Below are positions 33,287-42,339 of a stretch of 64,000 nt of DNA, one piece after another. Source of the stretch: an uncultured Pelagibacteraceae bacterium. GTDB taxonomy: Bacteria; Pseudomonadota; Alphaproteobacteria; Pelagibacterales; Pelagibacteraceae. Below the pieces are notes generated by a model. The model worked only from the letters and a program-made list of their open reading frames with translations. It was not told where the DNA came from and ran no database searches. Each line of letters begins with the position of its first letter. Positions within the stretch are counted from its first letter, which is position 1. The translations under genes were made by a program, and so were the position numbers. Where the stretch lies: assembly GCA_902598315.1 (NCBI GenBank), contig CACKBP010000003.1, positions 1 to 64,000 on the forward strand. The letters run 5' to 3'.

Positions 33287-34185
33287 TGGAACTCTATATC
33301 AAACTGATAGACGTCATACTTCCAGTATTTTTTGTAATTGGTATAGGCTATTACCTTGGAAAAAAAGATCCAAATTTTAACACCGATTTTATAACTACAT
33401 TGGCTGGTAATGTGGGTACTCCTGCAATGATATTTTACACTATTACTTCTACAGGTGTAACTCTTGAAACATTTATAGAATATTTTACATATGCTTTAAT
33501 TATAATAGGCGGGTTTGCTGTAGTAGGCTTAATTATTCTTGTTTTAATGAAAAAGGACTTTGTAAGTGAACTTCCTCCGTTAATATTGCCAAATACTGGT
33601 AATATGGGTATACCAATTTGCTTATTTGCCTATGGTACAAAGGGTTTAGGTATAGCCTCAGCTATAGCATCAGTAATTATTTTGCTTCACTTCACATTAG
33701 GTGTCCTTTTAGCAAAAAAGAGTTTTTCACTGAAAATATTAATAACTAATATGCCTATTTACGGAATAATAGCGGCTGTGATTGTTTTATATTATGATTG
33801 GGAAGTCCCTGGCTTTGTAGTAAACACTACCTTTTTATTAACCTACGCTACAATATTTCTGGTTCTCATGTCCCTAGGAATTGCATTGACAAAATTAAAA
33901 GTAGTATCATGGTTTAATGCATCTATTTTAAGCTGCGTAAGAATTATAATTGGTCCCATAATTGGATTTGGTTTAATTAAATATTTAAACCTTACTGGAT
34001 TATCTGCTGGTGTGCTTTTAATTCAATCTGCTATGCCAAGTGCTATTTTAACTTATTTAGTGGGCTCTATGTATTCAGAGAAAAGGGTAGTCGACAGTAT
34101 TGCTAGCGTTATAGTTACTTCCACACTAATGTCATTTATAACTATCCCAATTGTTGTATATTTTAGTCTCAAATATTTTCAATAA
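33286..34185 (+). CDS. AEC family transporter
   Basis: Multi-TM; VILPVFFVIGIGYYLGKK, LPNTGNMGIPICLFAYG, QSAMPSAILTYLVG. Confidence 0.9.
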   Translation: MELYIKLIDVILPVFFVIGIGYYLGKKDPNFNTDFITTLAGNVGTPAMIFYTITSTGVTLETFIEYFTYALIIIGGFAVVGLIILVLMKKDFVSELPPLILPNTGNMGIPICLFAYGTKGLGIASAIASVIILLHFTLGVLLAKKSFSLKILITNMPIYGIIAAVIVLYYDWEVPGFVVNTTFLLTYATIFLVLMSLGIALTKLKVVSWFNASILSCVRIIIGPIIGFGLIKYLNLTGLSAGVLLIQSAMPSAILTYLVGSMYSEKRVVDSIASVIVTSTLMSFITIPIVVYFSLKYFQ

Positions 34186-34598
34186 ATACAATTACTTACA
34201 GTAAATAGTTAAAGCAATTAATTAAGAAATAAGTCAATACTACTTATATTTTATTTAAAAAAATGCAGTTAATGATTGGAAAATAAAGCTTATTATCATT
34301 GATAAAAAATAAAAATCAGTAAAAAAGCTATCAAAAATTAAGTACTGATTATAAAAAACGGTAAGCTGTTCAATTGCTGTAAGCTAAAATTAACTAAAAT
34401 TCAGTGTTTTAGACCTATCTAAAAGCATTTAAAATTAACAATTCTACGAGCTTTGCGTTTACTGAATATAGCGTTTAAACGGTCATAGAGGGTGTTTTTT
34501 TTGGAATTACTCATTTCAGAGTACAACTAACTGGTGTGTGGATAAAAAAAACAGTGAAATAGGGGTCATTAGACCCGATCGCCTGTCAAATAACAATT

Positions 34599-34874
34599 CT
34601 AGAGTTTTATACCCTCTTTTTTTAGCAAAAATCTCTTAGTTTTTACACCTCCTCTACCTGAATAGCCTCCGAGCGACCCGTCAGATCTTATGACTCTATG
34701 ACAGGGTATTTTGGGTGCATAGGGGTTTTTTCCTATAGCATTAGCCACAGCACGTACAGCGAGCGGTTTTCCTATAGCTTTTGCCACTTGGGAATAGGTT
34801 TTAACGCTTCCACGAGGTATTTTTCTCAAATAAGCCCATACTTTAACCTGAAATACAGTACCCATTAACTTCAT
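34599..34874 (-). CDS. Short methylated-DNA-[protein]-cysteine S-methyltransferase family protein (Ogt/MGMT C-terminal domain)
   Basis: 91 aa; FQVKVWAYLRKIPRGSVKTYSQVAKAIGKPLAVRAVANAIGKNP..IPCHRVIRSDGSLGGYSGG-like; active-site PCHRV present. Confidence 0.93.
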   Translation of the reverse strand: MKLMGTVFQVKVWAYLRKIPRGSVKTYSQVAKAIGKPLAVRAVANAIGKNPYAPKIPCHRVIRSDGSLGGYSGRGGVKTKRFLLKKEGIKL

Positions 34875-35065
34875 TAGTCAAATAACAAGTAAATTGTTAG
34901 AGATATTCCTATTAAAAGGGCTATTATTAAGCCTATAGCTATCATTTTTTTGCCCTTTGAACTCGAGTTAGTCCAGAAGTAAGATATTCCATAAACCGCA
35001 GCTATAAATACCACTATAGGAAGAATAAATTTAATCATAGACTCAGAAATTATATGTATTGACAT
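34874..35065 (-). CDS. Small two-TM hypothetical protein
   Basis: 63 aa, two hydrophobic segments, ATGA overlap with the downstream ogt-like gene. Confidence 0.6.
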   Translation of the reverse strand: MSIHIISESMIKFILPIVVFIAAVYGISYFWTNSSSKGKKMIAIGLIIALLIGISLTIYLLFD

Positions 35066-35082
35066 CTAAAATCACTTAATAT

Positions 35083-35117
35083 ATTACTAATGATAATTAA
35101 TTGTTATCAATAGTAAT
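35083..35117. promoter_or_regulatory. Near-perfect inverted repeat (14-bp arms, 1 mismatch, 7-bp spacer); candidate recombinase core site or operator
   Basis: ATTACTAATGATAA-TTAATTG-TTATCAATAGTAAT immediately upstream of the tyrosine recombinase ATG at 35126. Confidence 0.6.
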
Positions 35118-35125
35118 TAAGACAT

Positions 35126-36079
35126 ATGAATGAGTTGATTACAGATATTAAAAAACTTCATGAGGATACGCTAAACAACCTCAAGTTATCTAAAGCTAAT
35201 AATACTCTAAGAGCTTATAAATCAGACTTTAAAGATTTTGCAGCATTTTGCGCAAAACACGGATTTAATTCAATTCCATCTGAACCTAAGGTTGTATCAT
35301 TATACCTTACACATCTATCTTCTAATTCAAAAATAAGTACTTTAAGACGTAGGCTCGTGTCTATTAGCGTTGTTCACAAACTAAAAGGACATTATTTAGA
35401 TACTAAGCATCCAATTATTATTGAAAATTTGATGGGAATCAAAAGAAAAAAAGGAAGTATTCAAATAGGCAAAAAACCTATATTAATCAATCATTTAAAA
35501 CAAATAATTAATGCAATAGACGAACAAAAAATAGAAAAAATAAAAAAATTAAGGAATCGAACATTAATACTTATTGGTTTTGGCGGGGGTTTTAGGCGTG
35601 CAGAATTAATTTCTATAGACTATGAAGATTTAGAATTTGTCGATGAAGGTGTAAAAATAACTCTAAGAAAGTCTAAAACGGATCAATTTGGAGAGGGTCT
35701 AGTAAAAGGATTGCCCTACTTCACCAATGAAAAATATTGTCCAGTTACAAGTTTAAAAAATTGGATAAACTTATCAAATATAAAAACTGGTCCAATTTTC
35801 AGAAGATTTGCAAAAGGATCAATATTAACAGGACATAGGTTAACAGATCAATCGGTTGTATTAATTATTAAAGATTATTTAAAATTAGCAGGGATAGAAA
35901 ATCAGAATTTTTCAGGACACAGTTTGAGATCAGGATTCGCAACAGTAGCCGCAGAGTCTGGTGCTGACGAACGAAGCATTATGGCAATGACCGGTCATAA
36001 GACTACACAAATGGTAAGACGTTATATAAGGGAAGCAAATATATTTAAAAACAATGCGTTAAATAAAATAAAACTATAA
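35126..36079 (+). CDS. Tyrosine recombinase / site-specific integrase
   Basis: 317 aa; catalytic R (GGGFRRAEL), K (RKSKTDQ), HSLR, GHKT, Y (VRRYIREA) all present. Confidence 0.95.
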   Translation: MNELITDIKKLHEDTLNNLKLSKANNTLRAYKSDFKDFAAFCAKHGFNSIPSEPKVVSLYLTHLSSNSKISTLRRRLVSISVVHKLKGHYLDTKHPIIIENLMGIKRKKGSIQIGKKPILINHLKQIINAIDEQKIEKIKKLRNRTLILIGFGGGFRRAELISIDYEDLEFVDEGVKITLRKSKTDQFGEGLVKGLPYFTNEKYCPVTSLKNWINLSNIKTGPIFRRFAKGSILTGHRLTDQSVVLIIKDYLKLAGIENQNFSGHSLRSGFATVAAESGADERSIMAMTGHKTTQMVRRYIREANIFKNNALNKIKL

Positions 36080-36092
36080 AAAGGCAATTAGA

Positions 36093-36794
36093 TTATTTTT
36101 TTTGAATTAAAACTTGGTGCCAAACTATTAATTTATTAATCTGACTAATATTTTTTTCAATAAAAGAATTTACCGAGAAAGCTGGATTATTTTTTAAATC
36201 TTTGTAATACCACCACATATAGTCATCTATTAGCAGGAAACCATTTTTATTCAAAAAGGACCAAGCATTTTTTAAATCTTTTAAGACCTGATCATTAGAA
36301 TGATCACCGTCTACGAATATAAAATCAAATTTGTTTTTATTTTTTTTAAAAAATTCATCAGAGGTCATTTTAAATTTATAAATTTGCATATTATCTTTTA
36401 GAGATTTAATATTATAATCAAAATTACTTTCAATAGAATTGAAATTGACTTCCTTATGTTCATCGCTTCCTACCCATGTATCAACACATGAGATCTTACT
36501 ATTTTTAAAAAGATCTAAAAAAAATAAGGCACTACGACCTTCGTATGAACCGATTTCAAGCAAATTGTTTATAACACGATTGGAAAGATTTTTCTTTAAA
36601 AAATAAAGATTATTTGTAAACCATTTTTTGGAAATATCATCTGATCTAAAATTTGAATATATTTGTTTCTCAATCTCAAAACATTCTTTTTTTTTCCTAT
36701 AATTTGGAAAATAATTTTTTAAATAATTAATTATTATATAATATGGTGTTCCTATTAAAATTAAATTAAATATATTTCTTATTAATTTTTTCAT
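36093..36794 (-). CDS. Class I SAM-dependent methyltransferase (Methyltransf_24-like)
   Basis: LLEIGSYEGRSALFFLDLF, FDFIFVDGDHSNDQVLKDLKNAWSFLNKNGFLLIDDY. Confidence 0.85.
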   Translation of the reverse strand: MKKLIRNIFNLILIGTPYYIIINYLKNYFPNYRKKKECFEIEKQIYSNFRSDDISKKWFTNNLYFLKKNLSNRVINNLLEIGSYEGRSALFFLDLFKNSKISCVDTWVGSDEHKEVNFNSIESNFDYNIKSLKDNMQIYKFKMTSDEFFKKNKNKFDFIFVDGDHSNDQVLKDLKNAWSFLNKNGFLLIDDYMWWYYKDLKNNPAFSVNSFIEKNISQINKLIVWHQVLIQKK

Positions 36795-37678
36795 ATATTT
36801 AAAAAAAATAGTTTAAATTTATCTTTAATAAGATCTAAAAAATAATTGATATTTTTTTGAGGATTTTTTAACGGTCCATCATACTTATTGCATAGAATTC
36901 TTTTAAATTTTGTAGTTTTACAACCTCTTAAATAATGTTTTGTAAAAAACCTTATAGAAAATCCCCATTTTTTTAAAAAAATTTTTCCTCCTTTACTACC
37001 TGACTCTGTAATAACTGTTTTATCATCCTTAAATTTTTTTCGAGTTACTATAGAGCCAAAATGATAAACTTTTGACTTTCCTAAGCCTTTAAAAATTCTA
37101 ACTCCAATATTCCATAATTTCATATTTAGGTCTGGGTCTGAACCAGTGCCAGGAAAAAACTCTTCACTAAATCCCCCCACTTTATTCCACACTTCTTTAT
37201 GAATTACATGTGGAGCCCAAGTTGATCCTTGAAAATCGAAATAATCAATTTTGCTATTATTTAATAATAACTTTTCTTCATCAAAATCTTTAATATTTTC
37301 TCCACAATTAAAATCTACTTGACCATTTTGAACCATAGTACCTGATAAATAAAATAAATTAGTTTTAAGATTTTCAATTTCTTTCTTAAAAACGACATCC
37401 CACCCTGGAAGAAAGTAAAAATCATCATGAGCATAAACTATATAATCTGTGGTTGACTTTTTAGCACCTAAATTTACACCCTCACATATACCCGCATTAT
37501 AGTCTGTTTTTGAGTAAGTTATCTTATTTTCTTCAATAAAATTTGAGGGCAATTCTTCTTTACCGTTGTTATGAATTATAATTTCATGATCAAATTTTGA
37601 ATTTTTTTTAATACTTTTTATACAAAGCTTTAAATAATCCAGATTGTTAAAAGTAGGAATTACTATAGAAAATCTCAT
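36791..37678 (-). CDS. Family 2 glycosyltransferase
   Basis: FSIVIPTFNNLDYLKLCIKSIKKNS, DYIVYAHDDFYFLPGWD, WNKVGGFSEEFFPGTGSDPDLNMKLW. Confidence 0.9.
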   Translation of the reverse strand: MRFSIVIPTFNNLDYLKLCIKSIKKNSKFDHEIIIHNNGKEELPSNFIEENKITYSKTDYNAGICEGVNLGAKKSTTDYIVYAHDDFYFLPGWDVVFKKEIENLKTNLFYLSGTMVQNGQVDFNCGENIKDFDEEKLLLNNSKIDYFDFQGSTWAPHVIHKEVWNKVGGFSEEFFPGTGSDPDLNMKLWNIGVRIFKGLGKSKVYHFGSIVTRKKFKDDKTVITESGSKGGKIFLKKWGFSIRFFTKHYLRGCKTTKFKRILCNKYDGPLKNPQKNINYFLDLIKDKFKLFFLNI

Positions 37679-37681
37679 GAT

Positions 37682-39808
37682 TTATTTCATCCATGACATT
37701 TTAAATTTTGGTTTTTTATCGAACAGGCGAGCGCATATATAATCTGAAATTATCTTATTATTAAATATCCTGAAATATTTTTCTTTTCCTTTTTTTGCTA
37801 TTTGGTTTCTTTTTTTTGCATTGTCTTTATACAAATTAATTTTTTCAGATAGATCACGAATATTTTTATAAAAAACTACCTCATCGTTTGAAAAAAAATC
37901 ATTTAATTTTGTATTTATATCAACAAAAGTTAAAATACCATTTCCTATAAGCGAGGCAATTCTGTTACTTGAATAATATTTCACATTATTTATTCTGCTT
38001 AGATTTAAAGCCATTTTTGATTTGTAAAGCGCATCATAAAAATCGTGAGACCAAATTGGTTGTTGGTTTTTGTATCCATAAATGTCAAAAATTATATCAG
38101 GATTTAATGAAACTAATTTCTTTACAAACGGTTCTCGTACATCTATTTTATTCTTTCTTAAAACTCCTTTATTTACTCCATGACTCATTGTAAAAAATAC
38201 ATCTTTAATTGGATTTTTATTTTTATAACATTTCAAATATTCAATATTTTCATCGACTGGTATTGGTAGATAGCTACATTTATATTTTTTATCTAGATTT
38301 AAGAAGTGAGGATCAGAAGTAACAAAACTATGATCTAAAAAATCTATATATTTTAAAAAATTTTTTTTATTTGTAATCGGATCAGGTCCATTTTTAGATA
38401 GATTATCCTCAAACCATTGAGATATTTTTAGGTTTTTATATTTTTTTTTTGCAACTTCTAAAGTTTGTTCTTGTATATTGTTAACATGACCTAATATTAT
38501 TGCATCCGGCTTATAGTTATCAATTGTCTCAATTATTAAATTATTAAGATAATCTGATCCTTTACTAAAATTTTTTAATCCTCTATTAAGTCTCACTACA
38601 TCCCTATCGCTTACATTGATTACATCGTGTCCATTTCTAATTAATCCGTTGGATATTTTTTTCGCAATTGAAATATTATAAAGTCTATTTGCCTGCCTTT
38701 GTCCAAAATTAGAAATATGAATTATTTTAAATTTTTTATTTTTATTAATATTGAAATTAAAATCTTGTAAAATTTCATCTCTAATTTTATCAATCTTTAA
38801 AGTATTTTTGCTCAATTCATGAATTACATTTCTAAAAGATGCTATTTGTATTTTTTTTGCTTTTTTTTCGTTCTTAATTAAAAACTTTATATTTTTATAA
38901 ATTTCTGAAGCTGTTAATCTTTTTAAAATAATTGAATTTAAATTAGTTTCAGTGATACCACCCCTATTCGATATTATAGTTGCACAACCTCTCGAACCAG
39001 CTTCCATTGATGTTCTTCCAAAAGGTTCCTCCCATGTCGATGGGCTTACTGCAATTTTGGATTTTTCGTAAAATTTTAAAGTTTTATCATGATTAATCCA
39101 CCCCAATAAATTTAAATTTTTATGTTTAAAATTATATTTTTCACGTGGTTCATCTCCGATTACAACAGATTTCCAATTATGGAACTCGTTTAAAATCCTC
39201 TTAATAGCCTCTCCAAATATATGATAACCTTTGGATTTATTAAGTTTGCCAACAAAAATAATTAAATTTTGTTTTTTTGGAAATTTTTTTAATCTATTTA
39301 TACTTGGGTAAATAACTTCACATTTATTATCATTTTTTATTTTAAACCCCTCAAAAAATCTTTGTTTGACCCAATTACTAACAAATAAAATTTTTTCACA
39401 ACTATTTATAATATTTTGTCTTTCTTTAATTGTTTCTGACCCACTCAAATTTAAGGGATCATTATGAAATATCAAAATTTTTTTAAGATGTTTGTCTAAA
39501 TAGTTAATATAGTTTGGCCTATTGTGAAGTTCTACTAAATCGATTTTTTTATCTTTTATTAATTTATTAAATATTTCTACGTATTTTTTATTCTTGCTTC
39601 CTAAGTAATAATCAAAGTTATAATTAATATTTATATAATTTTTTTTATCAATTAAGAGATCTTTATTTAATTTATTTATATAACCATAAACATAAATATT
39701 TTTTTTGTATTTCGATTTCTTTATGAAATCTTTAACCCATATTGATGCAGATCCAGCCTTATCTTTTGTATAAGTATCCTTAAATGGTAATAGAATTGCT
39801 ATTTTCAT
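37682..39808 (-). CDS. Two-domain glycosyltransferase (GT4-like N-terminal, CgeB-like C-terminal)
   Basis: 708 aa; N-half FVGKLNKSKGYHIFGEA..WEEPFGRTSMEAGSRGCATIISNRGG; C-half MALNLSRINNVKYYSSNRIASLIGNGILTFVD. Confidence 0.8.
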   Translation of the reverse strand: MKIAILLPFKDTYTKDKAGSASIWVKDFIKKSKYKKNIYVYGYINKLNKDLLIDKKNYININYNFDYYLGSKNKKYVEIFNKLIKDKKIDLVELHNRPNYINYLDKHLKKILIFHNDPLNLSGSETIKERQNIINSCEKILFVSNWVKQRFFEGFKIKNDNKCEVIYPSINRLKKFPKKQNLIIFVGKLNKSKGYHIFGEAIKRILNEFHNWKSVVIGDEPREKYNFKHKNLNLLGWINHDKTLKFYEKSKIAVSPSTWEEPFGRTSMEAGSRGCATIISNRGGITETNLNSIILKRLTASEIYKNIKFLIKNEKKAKKIQIASFRNVIHELSKNTLKIDKIRDEILQDFNFNINKNKKFKIIHISNFGQRQANRLYNISIAKKISNGLIRNGHDVINVSDRDVVRLNRGLKNFSKGSDYLNNLIIETIDNYKPDAIILGHVNNIQEQTLEVAKKKYKNLKISQWFEDNLSKNGPDPITNKKNFLKYIDFLDHSFVTSDPHFLNLDKKYKCSYLPIPVDENIEYLKCYKNKNPIKDVFFTMSHGVNKGVLRKNKIDVREPFVKKLVSLNPDIIFDIYGYKNQQPIWSHDFYDALYKSKMALNLSRINNVKYYSSNRIASLIGNGILTFVDINTKLNDFFSNDEVVFYKNIRDLSEKINLYKDNAKKRNQIAKKGKEKYFRIFNNKIISDYICARLFDKKPKFKMSWMK

Positions 39809-40043
39809 TTTTTATTTTTTTTCTTAGACTTCTATTATTCTTTATATAATATTCTCTAGAAATTGCCTCTTTTTTAGTCCTATATACTTCTTTGTAAATT
39901 AATTTCCACTTTCGCCCTCTTGTAAATTTTGCCCCTTTACTATTATTATGAAGATCTATTCGTCTTTTTAAATTATTAGTATAACCAACATATGTTATAG
40001 TTTTCTTGCCCTTTGATTTGAGCATATAAACGAAATAAGTCAC
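39780..40043 (-). CDS. GIY-YIG nuclease family protein
   Basis: 87 aa; YFVYMLKSKGKKTITYVGYTNNLKRRIDLHN..GAKFTRGRKWKLIYKE. Confidence 0.92.
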   Translation of the reverse strand: MTYFVYMLKSKGKKTITYVGYTNNLKRRIDLHNNSKGAKFTRGRKWKLIYKEVYRTKKEAISREYYIKNNRSLRKKIKNENSNSITI

Positions 40044-40049
40044 TTAAAC

Positions 40050-40841
40050 TTAATATCCTTTAGAATCTGGACCTTTTTTTGCTCCTTTAATTTTTTCTAT
40101 GGCAGTTTTTGCTCCTGAGCTCATGAATCTTTGATCTGATCCTACAGTTACCAAATTGAAACCTTTTTCGATCATTTTTTTAGCGTACTCAGCGGTTCCA
40201 TTATGGATACCAGCGAATAAACTTCTTTTTTTTGCGGCTTCTAATATTCTTGTAATTTCTTTGTAGGCGACAGTGTTCTCTTGTTTGTCAAAGCCAGGTT
40301 CTTCTCCAATTGCTAAGCTAAGATCAGCGGGCCCTATATATATACCATCTAAGTGTGGAGTATCTAAAATTTCATCTAAATTTTCAAGCGCCTCTTTGGT
40401 TTCTATCATTGCCAATTTTAAAATTTCATTGTCTGAATGCTTGGCATAATCACTTCCGCCATATAGCAATCCTCTGATTGGCCCAAAACTCCTATAACCT
40501 TTAGATGGGTAGAGGCATGCCTGCACAAAATTTTCTGCTTCTTTTCTATTGCTTACCATTGGACATATAACTCCATAACAACCTGCGTCTAATATTTTCA
40601 TTATTTGACCAGGTTCATTCCAATTTACTCTTGCTAATGGAGTCACATTTGTTGTTGATATAGCTTGGAGCATATTTAGTGCATTCACGTAATCAACAAC
40701 GCCGTGTTGCATATCAATAGTGCAAGAGTCCCAGCCTTGGTGGGCCATAACTTCAGCAGAAAAACCACTCGGAATTTGTAACCAGCCATTTACAATTGGC
40801 TTTCCTTCTTTGAACATTTCTTTAAGTTTGTTTTTTCTCAT
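40050..40841 (-). CDS. HpcH/HpaI family class II aldolase
   Basis: NGWLQIPSGFSAEVMAHQGWDSCTIDMQHGVVDY, VNWNEPGQIMKILDAGCYGVICPMV, GIYIGPADLSLAIG. Confidence 0.93.
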   Translation of the reverse strand: MRKNKLKEMFKEGKPIVNGWLQIPSGFSAEVMAHQGWDSCTIDMQHGVVDYVNALNMLQAISTTNVTPLARVNWNEPGQIMKILDAGCYGVICPMVSNRKEAENFVQACLYPSKGYRSFGPIRGLLYGGSDYAKHSDNEILKLAMIETKEALENLDEILDTPHLDGIYIGPADLSLAIGEEPGFDKQENTVAYKEITRILEAAKKRSLFAGIHNGTAEYAKKMIEKGFNLVTVGSDQRFMSSGAKTAIEKIKGAKKGPDSKGY

Positions 40842-42283
40842 TCGTAAGAAATGCCAAAGTGAGTATATTTAATATTTAAGTAATCTTTAATTGCCATAGA
40901 TCCACCCTCTCTTCCATATCCAGTTTGTTTAATTCCTCCAAATGGAGCTTCTGCAACGGCAACTACGGGTGTATTAACTGCTACACAACCAGTTTCTAAT
41001 TTTTCAGATGCTTGATTTGCTTTTTTTAAATCAGTTGTATAAACGTAACTTGCTAAACCCAAATCATTGTCGTTAGCTCTAGTCATTACTTCATCAAAAT
41101 CTTTAAAACTAAGAATTGGAACTATAGGTCCAAATGGTTCTTCTCTCATGACTGTAAAATTATCTTTGATATTATCAAAAATAGTTGGTTCATAATAATA
41201 GCCTTTGTTAAAGTTTGCGGCTCTTTTACCACCCAAGAGAACTTTTCCACCCTCTTTTTTGGTTGTTTCAACCAACCTTTCAACACCCTCTAATCTCTCT
41301 TTTGTGCATAAAGGTCCGAGCAAAGTGTCTTTGTCCATACCATTACCCATTTTTAGTTTCTTTGTTTTTTTTACCATCAGCTCAGCAAATTCATCTTTCT
41401 TTTTTTCATGGATATAAAATCTGTTAGGAGAAATACAAACTTGACCATTATTTCTAAATTTTGCTGTTATAGCCATATCTGTTACTTTATTTAAATCAAC
41501 ATCATCAAACACGATAAAAGGAGAGTGCCCACTTAATTCCATCGTTACTCTTTGCACCTTATCAGCAGCTTGTTTTAGAATTAACTTACCTACCCTAGTT
41601 GATCCAGTAATAGAAATTTTTTTAATAATATCAGATTGAATTAATTCAGAAGAAATAGCTGCTGGATCGCCAGATAATAAGTTGACCACGCCTGGAGGAA
41701 CACCAGCTTCTTTACATATATCGACAATTTCCATAACACTACCTGGAGTTATTACATCAGGTTTAACTATAACTGAACATCCAGCAGCTAAAGCAGTAGA
41801 AATCTTTCTTGATGCTAAAATAACTGGAAAATTCCAAGGAACTAATGCAGCCACTACGCCAACAGGCTGATAGATCACATGTATTTTTGTATTAGGAAAA
41901 CGACTTTGGTTTATTTCACCAAAAATTCTTTTTGTTTCTTCAGAGTTCCATTCAAATATATCAGCTGCACCCCCTACTTCACCCGCGCCTTCAGATAGAG
42001 GCTTGCCAACTTCTAAAGTAAGCCACTTAGATAACGTATCAACTTTTTTTCTCATCAGATCGGAAATTTTTCTAATTACTTTTGATCTTTCCCATGGCGA
42101 TGTATTTTTCCAAATTTCTAAACCTTTTTCTGCTGAGTTAAGAGCTCTTTGAATATCTTTACTATTTGCCTTTGATGCTTTACCAATAATCTCTTCAGTA
42201 GCTGGGTTGATCACTTCATAAGTTTCACCACTAGATGATTGTTGCCATTTACCGTCGATAAACTGACCAAATTTTTCGTACAT
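40838..42283 (-). CDS. NAD(P)-dependent aldehyde dehydrogenase
   Basis: ALVPWNFPVILASRKISTALAAGCSVIVKP, ITGSTRVGKLI, MELSGHSPFIVFDDVD, NNGQVCISPNRFYI. Confidence 0.95.
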   Translation of the reverse strand: MYEKFGQFIDGKWQQSSSGETYEVINPATEEIIGKASKANSKDIQRALNSAEKGLEIWKNTSPWERSKVIRKISDLMRKKVDTLSKWLTLEVGKPLSEGAGEVGGAADIFEWNSEETKRIFGEINQSRFPNTKIHVIYQPVGVVAALVPWNFPVILASRKISTALAAGCSVIVKPDVITPGSVMEIVDICKEAGVPPGVVNLLSGDPAAISSELIQSDIIKKISITGSTRVGKLILKQAADKVQRVTMELSGHSPFIVFDDVDLNKVTDMAITAKFRNNGQVCISPNRFYIHEKKKDEFAELMVKKTKKLKMGNGMDKDTLLGPLCTKERLEGVERLVETTKKEGGKVLLGGKRAANFNKGYYYEPTIFDNIKDNFTVMREEPFGPIVPILSFKDFDEVMTRANDNDLGLASYVYTTDLKKANQASEKLETGCVAVNTPVVAVAEAPFGGIKQTGYGREGGSMAIKDYLNIKYTHFGISYE

Positions 42284-42339
42284 ATATTATATATAATTAT
42301 TGAATATATTAAGTTAATTAACTATCTTATAATGAATTT

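Noticed and set aside
34563-34576. GGGTC-ATTA-GACCC hairpin as a terminator for the ogt-like gene
   Set aside because: Only a 5-bp stem and the T-tract on the minus transcript is about 10 nt away; too weak for a feature call, kept only as part of the intergenic finding.
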